From contig NZ_FUHM01000002.1 in assembly GCF_900155565.1 (NCBI RefSeq), positions 806,001 to 870,000 on the forward strand: a stretch of 64,000 nucleotides of DNA, read 5' to 3'. Positions 54,602 to 64,000 of the stretch are shown one piece after another (the stretch's first letter is position 1; every line of letters begins with the position of its first letter). This stretch comes from Anaerosalibacter sp. Marseille-P3206 (GTDB lineage Bacteria; Bacillota; Clostridia; Tissierellales; Sporanaerobacteraceae). The notes below the pieces were generated by a model that made no database searches, was not told the DNA's origin, and saw nothing but the letters and a program-made list of their open reading frames with translations. Both the position numbers and the translations under genes were made by a program.

Positions 54602-55234
54602 TTATTTAGATACTTTAACACTTTCTTTAATTGTAAGTAGTCCGCCTTTTGGTCCTGGTACAGCACCTTTTATTAATAATAAATTCTTATCAGCATCTAC
54701 CCTAACAATTTCCAAGTTTTGAACTGTAACTCTTGCATTACCCATTCTACCTGCACCTTTTCTACCTTTAAACACTCTTCCAGGATAAGATGCAGCAGAT
54801 CTTGCTCCACCAGCTCTGTGGTATTTAGAACCATGAGTACTTGGTCCTCTTCCATATCCATATCTCTTAATAGTTCCTTGAGTTCCTTTACCCTTTGAAA
54901 CTCCAATCACATCTACCTTATCTCCAGATTCAAACATGTCTGCCTTTAGTTCTTGGCCAACTTCATACTCATCTGGATTTTCAACTCTAAACTCTCTTAT
55001 ATATCTCTTATATTCAACTTGTGCTTTATCAAAATGGCCTTTTAAAGGCTTATTTATTTTTCTTTCTTTAACATCTTCATATCCTATTTGAATTGAATTG
55101 TAACCATCTTTATCTATGTTTTTAAGTTGAACAACTTTTAATGGTCCAGCTTCTACTACTGTTACAGGAATAAGTCTTCCATCCTCTTCGAAAATTTGAG
55201 TCATACCAATCTTTTTACCTAAAATCTTCTTCAT
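54602..55234 (-). CDS. rplC: 50S ribosomal protein L3
   Basis: 210 residues. [40 protein letters not shown] and the extended loop [20 protein letters not shown] reaching toward the peptidyl transferase centre. Early assembly protein; second gene of the S10 operon. Confidence 0.97.
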   Translation of the reverse strand: MKKILGKKIGMTQIFEEDGRLIPVTVVEAGPLKVVQLKNIDKDGYNSIQIGYEDVKERKINKPLKGHFDKAQVEYKRYIREFRVENPDEYEVGQELKADMFESGDKVDVIGVSKGKGTQGTIKRYGYGRGPSTHGSKYHRAGGARSAASYPGRVFKGRKGAGRMGNARVTVQNLEIVRVDADKNLLLIKGAVPGPKGGLLTIKESVKVSK

Positions 55235-55294
55235 TCTATATTTGCACCTCCTATTGTCTTACAGCGGATTACAATTTGTAATCATACTAAGAAA

Positions 55295-55618
55295 TTATAA
55301 TTTTATTTCAATGTCAACGCCTGCTGGTAAATTAAGTTTCATTAAAGAATCAACAGTCTTTTGATTTGGATTTGTTATATCAATAAGACGTTTATGAGTT
55401 CTTTGTTCAAATTGTTCTCTAGAATCTTTATATTTGTGAACCGCCCTTAAAATAGTAATAACTTCTTTTTCAGTTGGTAGTGGTACAGGACCTGACACAG
55501 TAGCTCCTGTTCTCTTAGCAGATTCAACAATTTTTAATGCCGATGAATCTAAAAGCTCGTGATCATAAGCCTTTAATCTGATTCTGATTTTTTGTTTTTG
55601 ACTTCCTTTGTTTGACAT
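55295..55618 (-). CDS. rpsJ: 30S ribosomal protein S10 (NusE)
   Basis: 107 residues. [20 protein letters not shown] and [20 protein letters not shown] are diagnostic. It serves both in the 30S head and with NusB in antitermination. First gene of the S10 operon; preceded by a promoter and a ~210-base leader. GAAGGAGGG precedes the ATG. Confidence 0.97.
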   Translation of the reverse strand: MSNKGSQKQKIRIRLKAYDHELLDSSALKIVESAKRTGATVSGPVPLPTEKEVITILRAVHKYKDSREQFEQRTHKRLIDITNPNQKTVDSLMKLNLPAGVDIEIKL

Positions 55619-55829
55619 GTAATTCCCTCCTTCTATCCCATGTTATCATTAATACTTGGGACAAGAACTGCCGATACACTTAACCAGGTGTGTTGTATTG
55701 TTTTTTTATATCATAGTTAAGCTTGACAATTCTAGTCGCCCGATTTGAAACCGGACATTCTCAGCAAAAATTACCTGAAAATGAGTTTCAGCAACCTCTT
55801 GCTTCATCGCAATGTCAGAAATTGCACAC
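55619..55829 (-). promoter_or_regulatory. ~210-base structured leader of the S10 operon
   Basis: No ORF fits this untranslated stretch. Several small hairpins can be drawn on the minus strand: GCAAGAGGTTGC, CTGAAACTCATTTTCAG (55775-55791), and CCGGTTTCAAATCGG. An ACACCTGGTTAAGTGT inverted repeat lies nearer rpsJ. Its length and structure suggest autoregulation by a ribosomal protein or attenuation; I cannot assign it to a known leader class. Confidence 0.45.
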
Positions 55830-55835
55830 TTATTA

Positions 55836-55864
55836 AGTTTACATTATTTCGACTAAAAACTCAA
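55836..55864 (-). promoter_or_regulatory. Promoter of the S10 operon
   Basis: On the minus strand TTGAGT (55864-55859) and TAAACT (55841-55836) are separated by 17 bases, between the tuf terminator and the rpsJ leader. Confidence 0.65.
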
Positions 55865-55896
55865 GGGTTTTTTTGAAATTATTTTATATTTTTAAT

Positions 55897-55934
55897 GAAT
55901 ATTAAAAGAAGGGTTACCCCTTCCTTTAATATTC
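55897..55934 (-). terminator. Hairpin after tuf
   Basis: GAATATTAAAGGAAGGG and CCCTTCTTTTAATATTC (minus strand) pair with one mismatch around GTAA, about 25 bases after the tuf stop. The tail is A/T-rich without a clean U-run. Confidence 0.7.
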
Positions 55935-55955
55935 ATTTTCAATTATCTTTATAAA

Positions 55956-57149
55956 CTATTTTATAACCTTAGAAACAACACCTGCTCCAACTGTTCTTCC
56001 ACCTTCACGAATAGCAAATCTTAATCCTTCTTCCATTGCTATTGGTGTGATTAATTCAATTGTAAATTTAGCATTGTCTCCTGGCATTACCATTTCTGTT
56101 CCTTCTTCTAGTTCGATGTTTCCTGTTACGTCTGTTGTTCTAAAGTAGAATTGTGGTCTGTATCCGTTGAAGAATGGTGTATGTCTTCCACCTTCTTCTT
56201 TTGTTAGTACATATACTTCTGATTCGAATTTTGTATGTGGTGTGATACTACCTGGTTTTGCTAGTACTTGACCTCTTTCGATTTCTGCTCTTTGTACTCC
56301 TCTTAGTAATGCTCCTATATTATCTCCTGCTTGTGCTTCGTCTAGGATCTTTCTGAACATTTCTACTCCTGTTACTACTACTGTTCTTGATTCTTCTGCT
56401 AGTCCTACTAGTTCTACGCTATCTCCTGTTTTTAATACTCCTCTTTCTACTCTTCCTGTTGCTACTGTTCCTCTTCCTGTTATACTAAATACGTCTTCTA
56501 CTGGCATTAAGAATGGTTTGTCTGTTTCTCTTTGTGGTTCTGGGATTTCTGCGTCTACTGCTTCCATTAGTTTTACTATCTTGTCTCCCCATTCGCTATC
56601 TGGTTGTTCTATTGCTTTTAGTGCTGATCCTACTACTATTGGTGTGTTGTCTCCATCAAATTCATATTCATTTAATAGTTCTCTTACTTCCATTTCTACT
56701 AGTTCGATTAGTTCTGGGTCATCTACCATGTCTTCTTTGTTTAGGAATACTACTATCTTTGGTACTCCTACTTGTCTTGATAGTAAGATATGTTCTCTTG
56801 TTTGTGGCATTGGACCGTCTGCTGCTGATACTACTAGTATTGCTCCGTCCATTTGTGCTGCTCCTGTGATCATGTTCTTTACATAGTCAGCGTGACCTGG
56901 GCAGTCTACGTGTGCGTAGTGACGGTTTGCTGTTTCGTATTCTACGTGTGATGTGGATATTGTTATTCCTCTTTCTCTTTCTTCTGGTGCCTTGTCTATG
57001 TTGTCATAGCTCATAACTTCTCCTGAGCCAAATCTTTGTGTTAATACTGATGTTATTGCTGCTGTTAATGTTGTTTTACCATGGTCTACGTGACCTATTG
57101 TTCCTATGTTTACGTGTGGTTTGGTTCTCTCATAATGTGCTTTACCCAT
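55956..57149 (-). CDS. tuf: Elongation factor Tu
   Basis: 397 residues. G1 GHVDHGKT, switch [11 protein letters not shown]3 DCPGHADY, G4 NKED, and a C-terminal barrel with [20 protein letters not shown]. It delivers aminoacyl-tRNA to the ribosome. Last gene of the str operon. Codon use is extremely biased, which makes long fortuitous frames appear on the other strand (56513-56886). Confidence 0.98.
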   Translation of the reverse strand: MGKAHYERTKPHVNIGTIGHVDHGKTTLTAAITSVLTQRFGSGEVMSYDNIDKAPEERERGITISTSHVEYETANRHYAHVDCPGHADYVKNMITGAAQMDGAILVVSAADGPMPQTREHILLSRQVGVPKIVVFLNKEDMVDDPELIELVEMEVRELLNEYEFDGDNTPIVVGSALKAIEQPDSEWGDKIVKLMEAVDAEIPEPQRETDKPFLMPVEDVFSITGRGTVATGRVERGVLKTGDSVELVGLAEESRTVVVTGVEMFRKILDEAQAGDNIGALLRGVQRAEIERGQVLAKPGSITPHTKFESEVYVLTKEEGGRHTPFFNGYRPQFYFRTTDVTGNIELEEGTEMVMPGDNAKFTIELITPIAMEEGLRFAIREGGRTVGAGVVSKVIK

Positions 57150-57173
57150 TTTGTATTCCTCCTTAATAACAAA

Positions 57174-59243
57174 TTATTTTTTACCTAGTACCTTTTCAGC
57201 AATGCTGTTTGGTACAGGTTCGTAATGGTCAAATTGCATTGTATATGTTCCTCTACCTTGTGTATTTGAACGAAGGTCTGTTGCATATCCAAACATTTCA
57301 CCTAGAGGTACAAATCCTCTTATAACTTGTGCTCCACTTCTAGATTCCATACCTTCAATTCTACCACGTCTTGAGTTTATATCTCCTATTACATCACCCA
57401 TGTATTCTTCAGGCACTATTACTTCTACTTTCATAACAGGCTCTAAAAGAACAGGTTTTGCTTTTGCCATAGCATCTTTGAAAGCCATAGAACCAGCTAT
57501 CTTAAATGCCATTTCTGAAGAGTCAACTTCATGGTAAGATCCATCATACAATGTAACCTTTACATCTAATACTGGATATCCACCTAGTATACCGCTATTC
57601 ATAGCTTCTTGAATACCATTGTCAACTGATGGAATGTATTCTTTTGGAATAGCTCCTCCAACAATTTTATTTACAAATTCATAACCTGCACCTGTTTCAT
57701 TAGGTTCAATCCTAATTTTAACGTGACCGTATTGTCCACGTCCACCGGATTGTCTAGCATATTTTGTATCTGTTTCTGCCCCAGTTGTAATACCTTCTTT
57801 GTATGCTACTTGAGGGCTACCAACATTTGCTTCTACTTTAAACTCTCTAAGAAGTCTATCTACAATTATTTCTAAGTGTAATTCTCCCATACCTGCAATT
57901 ATAGTTTGACCTGTTTCTTCATCTGTATAAGTTTTGAATGTTGGATCTTCTTCTGCTAATTTTGTTAATGCTATAAGCATTTTTTCTTGACTAGCTTTAG
58001 TCTTTGGTTCTATAGCAACATCTATAACTGGTTCTGGGAATTCCATAGATTCAAGCATAACTGGATGTTCTGCATCGCATAGTGTATCTCCAGTTCCAGT
58101 ATCTTTTAAACCTACTGCTGCTGCTATATCTCCTGCATGCACTTCATCTACCTCTTCCCTCTTGTTAGCATGCATCAAAAGTATTCTTCCTATTCTTTCT
58201 TTTTTACCTTTAGTAGCATTGTATACATAACTACCAGATTTTAATGTTCCTGAATACACTCTAAAGAAAGCAAGTTTTCCAACATATGGATCAGCCATAA
58301 TCTTAAATGCAAGAGCAGAAAAAGGCTCCTCATCAGATGATTTTCTTTCTACCTCTTCATCCGTATTAAGATCTATACCTTTTATTGGTGGTATGTCTAA
58401 TGGTGAAGGCATGTAGTCTATAATAGCATCTAATAGTGGTTGAACTCCTTTATTTTTGTAAGATGATCCACAAAGCACAGGAGTAATTTCTACATTTATT
58501 GTAGCTTTCCTTATAGCTCGCTTAATCTCTTCAATTGAAATATCTTCACCTTCTAGATATTTCATCATTAAATCTTCATCATGTTCTGCTATTGATTCTA
58601 GCATTTTTTCTCTATATTCAACAGCTAATTCTTTCATATCTTCAGGTATATCAACTATTTCTACATTAGAACCCAATTCATCATGATAAACCCTAGCATT
58701 CATGTTGATAAGGTCAACAACTCCCAAGAAATCATCTTCCTTACCAATTGGCAACTGTACGGGGACTGGGTTAGCTTTTAGTCTTTCTTTTATCATGTCT
58801 ACTGCTCCGAAAAAATCTGCTCCTAATATATCCATTTTATTGATAAAAGCCATACGAGGTACATTATACTTGTCAGCTTGACGCCATACTGTCTCTGATT
58901 GTGGTTCTACCCCGCCTTTGGCACAGAAAAGTGCTACTGCACCATCGAGAACACGAAGAGATCTTTCTACTTCAACAGTGAAATCCACGTGTCCTGGTGT
59001 GTCTATGATGTTTACTCTGTGATTTAACCATTGACAAGTTGTAGCAGCTGAGGTAATTGTTATTCCTCTTTCTTGTTCCTGTTCCATCCAATCCATTTGA
59101 GCTGAACCCTCATGGGTTTCTCCTATTCTATGAATCTTTCCAGTATAAAAAAGTATTCTTTCTGTAGTAGTTGTTTTTCCAGCATCTATATGAGCCATTA
59201 TACCTATGTTACGAGTTTTTTCTAAAGAAAAGTCTCTAGGCAC
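57174..59243 (-). CDS. fusA: Elongation factor G
   Basis: 689 residues, GTG start with AAAGGAGG upstream. G1 [16 protein letters not shown]3 [10 protein letters not shown]4 NKMD, and domain IV with [15 protein letters not shown]. It catalyses translocation. It lies between rpsG and tuf, 24 bases from tuf. Confidence 0.98.
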   Translation of the reverse strand: MPRDFSLEKTRNIGIMAHIDAGKTTTTERILFYTGKIHRIGETHEGSAQMDWMEQEQERGITITSAATTCQWLNHRVNIIDTPGHVDFTVEVERSLRVLDGAVALFCAKGGVEPQSETVWRQADKYNVPRMAFINKMDILGADFFGAVDMIKERLKANPVPVQLPIGKEDDFLGVVDLINMNARVYHDELGSNVEIVDIPEDMKELAVEYREKMLESIAEHDEDLMMKYLEGEDISIEEIKRAIRKATINVEITPVLCGSSYKNKGVQPLLDAIIDYMPSPLDIPPIKGIDLNTDEEVERKSSDEEPFSALAFKIMADPYVGKLAFFRVYSGTLKSGSYVYNATKGKKERIGRILLMHANKREEVDEVHAGDIAAAVGLKDTGTGDTLCDAEHPVMLESMEFPEPVIDVAIEPKTKASQEKMLIALTKLAEEDPTFKTYTDEETGQTIIAGMGELHLEIIVDRLLREFKVEANVGSPQVAYKEGITTGAETDTKYARQSGGRGQYGHVKIRIEPNETGAGYEFVNKIVGGAIPKEYIPSVDNGIQEAMNSGILGGYPVLDVKVTLYDGSYHEVDSSEMAFKIAGSMAFKDAMAKAKPVLLEPVMKVEVIVPEEYMGDVIGDINSRRGRIEGMESRSGAQVIRGFVPLGEMFGYATDLRSNTQGRGTYTMQFDHYEPVPNSIAEKVLGKK

Positions 59244-59293
59244 AGTACTCCTCCTTTCTGCATATACGTCCCCAAATTAAATTTTTATTTATA

Positions 59294-59764
59294 TTAAAAT
59301 CTATAATGTGCAAAAGCTTTATTAGCTTCAGCCATTTTATGAGTTTCTTCTCTCTTCTTAACACTTGCACCAGTATTGTTAGCTGCATCTAATATTTCTT
59401 TAGCTAGTCTTTCTTCCATTGTCTTTTCTCCTCTAGCTCTAGAATATCTTACAAGCCAACGAAGACCTAATGTTTGTCTTCTTTCTGGTCTAACTTCCAT
59501 TGGAACTTGGTAAGTAGCTCCACCTATTCTTCTAGCTTTAACTTCTAATACTGGCATTATATTGTTCATTGCTTTGTAGAATACTTCCAATGGTTCTTCT
59601 CCAGATTTTTCTCCAACATATTTGAATGCTCCATAAACAATGTTTTGAGCAATTCCTTTTTTCCCATCTAGCATTATTTGATTTATAAGTTTTGTAACTA
59701 CTACATCATCATATATTGGATCTGGCATTACATATCTTTTTTGAATATGTCCTTTTCTTGGCAC
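59294..59764 (-). CDS. rpsG: 30S ribosomal protein S7
   Basis: 156 residues, the standard size, from GTG 59764 ([18 protein letters not shown]) with AAGGAGGG upstream; an upstream in-frame ATG would add seven unusual residues. [20 protein letters not shown] and [19 protein letters not shown] are diagnostic. Assembly nucleus of the 30S head. A 138-base spacer without obvious signals separates it from rpsL. Confidence 0.96.
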   Translation of the reverse strand: MPRKGHIQKRYVMPDPIYDDVVVTKLINQIMLDGKKGIAQNIVYGAFKYVGEKSGEEPLEVFYKAMNNIMPVLEVKARRIGGATYQVPMEVRPERRQTLGLRWLVRYSRARGEKTMEERLAKEILDAANNTGASVKKREETHKMAEANKAFAHYRF

Positions 59765-59902
59765 TTCGCTTCCCTCCTTAACCATAAATTAGTAAATTCA
59801 TAGGTACTCGACAAATAATCTTGCCGTAGTGCACAAAAATGCATCTATATCTATATAAATGGAATTTTAGTCCAATGCATTCTCTAGCACAATTTGTACA
59901 TA

Positions 59903-60316
59903 TTATTTCTTAGGCTTTTTAGCACCATATTTGGATCTAGATTGCATTCTGTTTTCAACACCAGAAGCATCCAATGTTCCTCTAACAATATGGTATCTAA
60001 CACCAGGTAGGTCCTTAACTCTTCCACCTCTAACTAATACAACACTATGTTCTTGTAGGTTATGTCCAATTCCTGGAATATAAGCTGTAACTTCCATTCC
60101 ATTTGTAAGTCTAACTCTGGCAACTTTTCTAAGAGCTGAGTTTGGCTTCTTAGGTGTTACAGTTTTAACAGCTGTACATACACCTCTTTTTTGTGGTGAG
60201 TTAACTTCTGTTGTTCTCTTCTTTAGTGAGTTGAAATTTACTCCTAAAGCTGGAGATTTAGATTTGTAAACAACTTTTTCCCTACCTTTTCTTATTAACT
60301 GGTTGATTGTTGGCAT
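59903..60316 (-). CDS. rpsL: 30S ribosomal protein S12
   Basis: 137 residues. [20 protein letters not shown], the [17 protein letters not shown] loop and [18 protein letters not shown]. The lysines of KKPNS and GRVKD that confer streptomycin resistance when mutated are wild type. It lies at the decoding centre. Confidence 0.97.
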   Translation of the reverse strand: MPTINQLIRKGREKVVYKSKSPALGVNFNSLKKRTTEVNSPQKRGVCTAVKTVTPKKPNSALRKVARVRLTNGMEVTAYIPGIGHNLQEHSVVLVRGGRVKDLPGVRYHIVRGTLDASGVENRMQSRSKYGAKKPKK

Positions 60317-60342
60317 TTAGGCACCTCCTTTTGTTTTATTAT

Positions 60343-60585
60343 TTATTTTAGTATTGCAGCAGTAGCTGCACTTACATCAATACCACAAGAACTACCAAGT
60401 TCTTTCATTGTATCTACGTAAACAATATCTATTAATTTTTCTTTACAGATGTTTTCAATATCACTTACTACCTTGTCTTTAGCATCTTTGGCAATATATA
60501 CTATATCTGCTTCATTATTAATAACAGCTTTTCTTACTTGTTTCATACCTACAACTTTATTATGTGTACACAGTTTTGACAACAT
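60343..60585 (-). CDS. L7Ae/L30e-like ribosome-associated protein
   Basis: 80 residues. VVGMKQVRKAVINNEADIVY and AKDAKD are the L7Ae/L30e/Gadd45 core, ending GIDVSAATAAILK. It corresponds to the small kink-turn-binding protein (YbxF/RplGB type) that Firmicutes encode between rpoC and rpsL. It follows rpoC by about 110 bases and precedes rpsL by 26. Confidence 0.9.
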   Translation of the reverse strand: MLSKLCTHNKVVGMKQVRKAVINNEADIVYIAKDAKDKVVSDIENICKEKLIDIVYVDTMKELGSSCGIDVSAATAAILK

Positions 60586-60613
60586 AAAGTTTCTTCCTCC
60601 TTTTAAACATCTT

Positions 60614-60649
60614 AAAGATTATGTAGAGCAGTAGCTCTACATAATCTTT
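60614..60649. other. Long hairpin between rpoC and the L7Ae-like gene
   Basis: A perfect 16-bp stem AAAGATTATGTAGAGC / GCTCTACATAATCTTT has a four-base loop. No clear U-tract follows on the minus strand, so partial termination or RNA processing is as likely as termination. Confidence 0.6.
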
Positions 60650-60696
60650 ATGCCTCAAAGAGTCCACTTCTATTTACACACTCATATATTCTATCA

Positions 60697-63600
60697 TCAG
60701 TTAATTTCACTGTCAACAATATTTTTTTCTGTTCCGTTTTCAGTATCCTCTATTTCAGGTAAAACTTCAATGTTTTTGTATCTCTTCATTCCAGTACCAG
60801 CTGGTATTAATTTTCCTATTATAACATTTTCTTTAAGACCTAATAAGTGATCTTCTTTACCTTTAATTGCTGCTTCAGTAAGCACTCTTGTAGTCTCTTG
60901 GAATGAAGCCGCTGATAAGAAAGAATCTGTTGCAAGTGAAGCTTTAGTTATACCTAGCAAACTTCTTCTTCCAACTGCAGGTTTGCCTCCAGCCTCTTCA
61001 ACTTCTCTATTTACATCTTCAAACTCAGTTAAACTAACAAGACTGCCAGGTAAAAGATCAGTGTCACCAGAATCTTCTACTTTTACCTTGCTAAGCATCT
61101 GTTTAACTATTATCTCAATATGCTTATCGTCAATATCAACACCTTGTAATCTATACACTCTTTGAACTTCTTTTACAAGATAATTTTGAACTCCTGTTAC
61201 GCCTTTAATCTTCAAAATATCATGTGGATTAACAGATCCCTCTGTTATTTCATCTCCTGCTTCAACAAAATCTCCATTTCTCACTTTAAGTCTTGAACCA
61301 TATGGGATACTATAATTCTTCGCTTCCCCATCTTTTGATGTAATAACTACTTCTTTCTTCTTTTTAGTTTCATTTATACTTACTTCTCCAGCAATTTCAG
61401 CTATAGTTGCTAATCCCTTTGGCTTTCTTGCTTCAAACAACTCTTCAACTCTAGGTAAACCTTGAGTGATATCCGCTCCAGCAACTCCTCCTGTATGGAA
61501 AGTACGCATTGTAAGCTGAGTACCAGGTTCACCAATTGATTGAGCCGCAACTATACCTACTGATTCACCAATATTTACTACATCTCCTGTAGCTAAGTTT
61601 CTACCATAACATTTAGCACATACTCCATGACGAGTTTTACATCCTAGAACTGATCTTACTTTTACTTCCTCAATTCCTGACATTTCAACTGCTAATGCAG
61701 CTTTTTCACTTATAATCTCATCTTTTTTAACTATTACTTCACCAGTTTCTGGATGAACTATGTCTTCAAAAGAAGTTCTACCAGTTATTCTATCTTTTAA
61801 ATCTTCTATAACTTCTTTTCCATCTTTAAAAGCTCTAGATACTATATATTGATCTGTACAACAATTTTCTTCTCTAACTATAACATCTTGACTAACATCT
61901 ACAAGTCTTCTTGTCAAATATCCAGAGTCAGCTGTTCTTAGTGCAGTATCAGCAAGACCCTTTCTAGAACCGTGAGTTGAAATAAAGAATTCCAACACAC
62001 TTAAACCTTCACGGAAATTAGCTTTTATAGGAATTTCCACCGTTTGACCAGAAGCATTAGCCATTAGCCCTCTCATACCTGCAAGCTGTCTAATTTGGTT
62101 TTTACTACCTCTAGCTCCTGAGTGAGCCATGATGAACACATTGTTTAATTTATCAAGTCCATTCATCAATGCATCTGTGACTTCTTCTGTAGTTCTATTC
62201 CAAACTTCTATAACTTTTTCATATCTTTCTTCATCAGAAATCAATCCTCTTCTATAGGACTTTTCATATTTATCTACTTCTACTTCAGCTTTACTGATTA
62301 AATCAGCTTTTTCGTCAGGAACAATTATATCTCCCATACTAATAGTTATAGCCCCTATAGTTGAATAATGATATCCTGTTTCTTTAATATAGTCAAGAAC
62401 TGCAGCAGTTACAGTATTTCCATGTACTCGGTAACATTTTTCTATTACTTTTCCAAGCATTTTTTTATCTACAAGAGTATCTATTTCTAGTGAGTATTCA
62501 TCTTTACTTCTATCTACAAAACCTAAATCTTGAGGAATTCCTTGATTGAATATAAATCTTCCTACAGTACTTTCAACAAGTTTTCCTCTTTCATCACCTT
62601 CGTGTTTAACTCTAACTTTTACTCTTGCGTGAATTCCAACTTCTTTATTATAATAAGCTAAAAACATTTCTTCAAAATCTTTGAATATTTTTCCTTCACC
62701 TTTCTCCCCAGGATTTTCTACAGTTAAATAGTAGCTTCCAAGTACCATGTCCTGAGTAGGTGTAGTGATTGGTTTTCCATCCTTTGGTGCTAGTATATTG
62801 TTTACTGAAAGCATAAGAAGTCTTGCTTCAGCTTGAGCTTCTGTAGATAATGGAACGTGAACTGCCATTTGGTCACCATCAAAGTCAGCATTATATGCTG
62901 TACAAACTAATGGATGTAGCTTTATAGCCTTACCTTCTACCAATACAGGCTCAAATGCTTGTATTCCTAGTCTATGAAGGGTTGGAGCTCTGTTTAGTAG
63001 TACAGGGTGATCTTTAATAACAACTTCTAAGACATCCCATACAACAGGTTTAACTCTCTCAACCATTCTCTTAGCACTTTTTATATTATGAGCATGACCT
63101 TCTTCAACAAGTTTCTTCATTACAAATGGTTTAAATAATTCTAATGCCATTTTTTTAGGTAGTCCACATTGATAAAATTTAAGCTCAGGTCCAACAACTA
63201 TTACAGATCTCCCTGAATAGTCAACTCTCTTTCCAAGTAAGTTTTGTCTAAACCTTCCTTGTTTACCCTTGAGCATATCTGATAATGATTTTAAAGGTCT
63301 ATTGCCGGGACCTGTTACAGGCCTACCTCTTCTACCATTATCAATAAGTGCATCAACCGCTTCTTGAAGCATTCTCTTTTCGTTACGTACAATTATATCT
63401 GGAGCAGACAAATCTAATAGCCTTTTCAATCTATTATTCCTATTGATTACTCTTCTATACAAATCATTTAAGTCAGAAGTAGCAAATCTTCCACCATCTA
63501 ACTGTACCATCGGTCTTAAGTCTGGTGGTATTACTGGTATTACATCTAATATCATCCACTCCGGTCTATTGCCTGATTTTCTAAATGCTTCTACTACTTC

Positions 63601-64000
63601 TAATCTTCTTATAACCCTAACTCTTTTTTGTCCAGTAGTTTCTTTAAGCTGCATCCTTAAATCTTTAGATTCTGCTTCCAAATCAATTTTAGACAGTAAC
63701 TCTTTTATAGCTTCTGCTCCCATTTCAGCTCTAAATCTATTTTCATATTTTTCTTGAGCTTCTCTGTATTCCATTTCTGTTAACAGTTGTTTTTCAGTAA
63801 GAGGGGTATCTCCAGGTTCTATTACTATATAAGCTGCAAAATACAATACTTTTTCCAATGACCTAGGTGACATATCAAGTATAAGCCCCATCCTACTAGG
63901 TATTCCCTTGAAATACCATATATGAGAAACTGGAGCAGCAAGCTCAATATGCCCCATTCTCTCTCTTCTTACCTTTGACTTAGTGACTTCAACACCACAT
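60697..64000 (-). CDS. rpoC: RNA polymerase subunit beta' (5' end outside window)
   Basis: 1,100 residues inside the window. The reading frame continues upstream of the internal Met at 63957 to the edge ([20 protein letters not shown]), whose Cys is the last ligand of the N-terminal zinc site. The catalytic Mg-binding loop is [16 protein letters not shown]. The second zinc site is formed by cysteines in CCTDQ and [15 protein letters not shown]. The trigger loop region follows ([19 protein letters not shown]). The C-terminus ends in an acidic tail ([20 protein letters not shown]). Confidence 0.97.
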   Translation of the reverse strand, partial: CGVEVTKSKVRRERMGHIELAAPVSHIWYFKGIPSRMGLILDMSPRSLEKVLYFAAYIVIEPGDTPLTEKQLLTEMEYREAQEKYENRFRAEMGAEAIKELLSKIDLEAESKDLRMQLKETTGQKRVRVIRRLEVVEAFRKSGNRPEWMILDVIPVIPPDLRPMVQLDGGRFATSDLNDLYRRVINRNNRLKRLLDLSAPDIIVRNEKRMLQEAVDALIDNGRRGRPVTGPGNRPLKSLSDMLKGKQGRFRQNLLGKRVDYSGRSVIVVGPELKFYQCGLPKKMALELFKPFVMKKLVEEGHAHNIKSAKRMVERVKPVVWDVLEVVIKDHPVLLNRAPTLHRLGIQAFEPVLVEGKAIKLHPLVCTAYNADFDGDQMAVHVPLSTEAQAEARLLMLSVNNILAPKDGKPITTPTQDMVLGSYYLTVENPGEKGEGKIFKDFEEMFLAYYNKEVGIHARVKVRVKHEGDERGKLVESTVGRFIFNQGIPQDLGFVDRSKDEYSLEIDTLVDKKMLGKVIEKCYRVHGNTVTAAVLDYIKETGYHYSTIGAITISMGDIIVPDEKADLISKAEVEVDKYEKSYRRGLISDEERYEKVIEVWNRTTEEVTDALMNGLDKLNNVFIMAHSGARGSKNQIRQLAGMRGLMANASGQTVEIPIKANFREGLSVLEFFISTHGSRKGLADTALRTADSGYLTRRLVDVSQDVIVREENCCTDQYIVSRAFKDGKEVIEDLKDRITGRTSFEDIVHPETGEVIVKKDEIISEKAALAVEMSGIEEVKVRSVLGCKTRHGVCAKCYGRNLATGDVVNIGESVGIVAAQSIGEPGTQLTMRTFHTGGVAGADITQGLPRVEELFEARKPKGLATIAEIAGEVSINETKKKKEVVITSKDGEAKNYSIPYGSRLKVRNGDFVEAGDEITEGSVNPHDILKIKGVTGVQNYLVKEVQRVYRLQGVDIDDKHIEIIVKQMLSKVKVEDSGDTDLLPGSLVSLTEFEDVNREVEEAGGKPAVGRRSLLGITKASLATDSFLSAASFQETTRVLTEAAIKGKEDHLLGLKENVIIGKLIPAGTGMKRYKNIEVLPEIEDTENGTEKNIVDSEIN

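Noticed and set aside
55655-55675. GGGACAAGAAC in the S10 leader as another palindromic unit
   Set aside because: Only the first half resembles the unit; the complementary half is missing.
56513-56886. Long plus-strand frames opposite tuf
   Set aside because: They arise from the extreme codon bias of tuf; the translations are low-complexity runs of Leu/Val or Ser/Thr without a ribosome site.
1-64000. tRNA or rRNA genes
   Set aside because: I saw no cloverleaf-like or rRNA-like segments in the intergenic spaces, all of which are short or otherwise explained.

Overview
The window comes from the chromosome of an AT-rich, Gram-positive anaerobe of the class Clostridia. The gene content fits Tissierellia-like fermenters: a split-subunit glycine decarboxylase (gcvPA/gcvPB), a group-B-like [FeFe] hydrogenase, a sporulation-type amidase (cwlD), the Firmicutes-style order of the str/S10/spc/alpha ribosomal clusters, and strong Shine-Dalgarno sites before almost every gene. 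The species assignment is inference. Nearly all genes lie on the minus strand. The main plus-strand exceptions are a TTG-started HTH-TPR regulator, a heterodimeric ABC exporter and an aldo/keto reductase.

Bases 1-20,900 are accessory. They hold a NUDIX gene cut by the left edge, a CPBP protease, decayed NUDIX and histidine-phosphatase relics, and an AlbA_2-type regulator sitting between two ~370-bp direct repeats. Next come GNAT and methyltransferase genes, a cyclase and a flavodoxin. An ABC-2 operon follows (ATPase plus two permeases), with a recent second copy of its last permease separated from it by the HTH-TPR regulator. An intact IS1182-type insertion sequence sits inside a short palindromic unit. 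A BmrC/BmrD-like exporter follows, preceded by a complete-looking ribosome-mediated attenuator: promoter, 24-codon leader ORF, and mutually exclusive antiterminator and terminator.

Bases 20,900-31,400 are metabolic: lpdA with the glycine cleavage operon gcvT-H-PA-PB, an Fe-S aldo/keto reductase, and an operon of a [2Fe-2S] protein, a PP2C/SpoIIE phosphatase and an [FeFe] hydrogenase. Upstream of that operon lies a dense cluster of DnaA-box-like 9-mers beside an AT-rich block.

Bases 32,100-36,500 form an accessory island wedged between cwlD and rpsI. It carries a toxin-antitoxin-chaperone (TAC) module (HigB-like toxin, HigA-like antitoxin, SecB-like chaperone) with a palindromic operator in its promoter, two orphan genes, a tnpB gene with the remains of an IS607-type tnpA, and a DDE-transposase relic.

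Bases 36,500-64,000 are core translation and transcription genes. In transcription order (right to left) these are rpoC (cut by the window edge), an L7Ae-like gene, rpsL, rpsG, fusA, tuf, then rpsJ through rplQ including secY, adk, infA and rpoA. After these come the ECF module genes ecfA1-ecfA2-ecfT, truA, and rplM-rpsI with its own promoter and leader. A methionine aminopeptidase gene, usual between adk and infA in Firmicutes, is absent.
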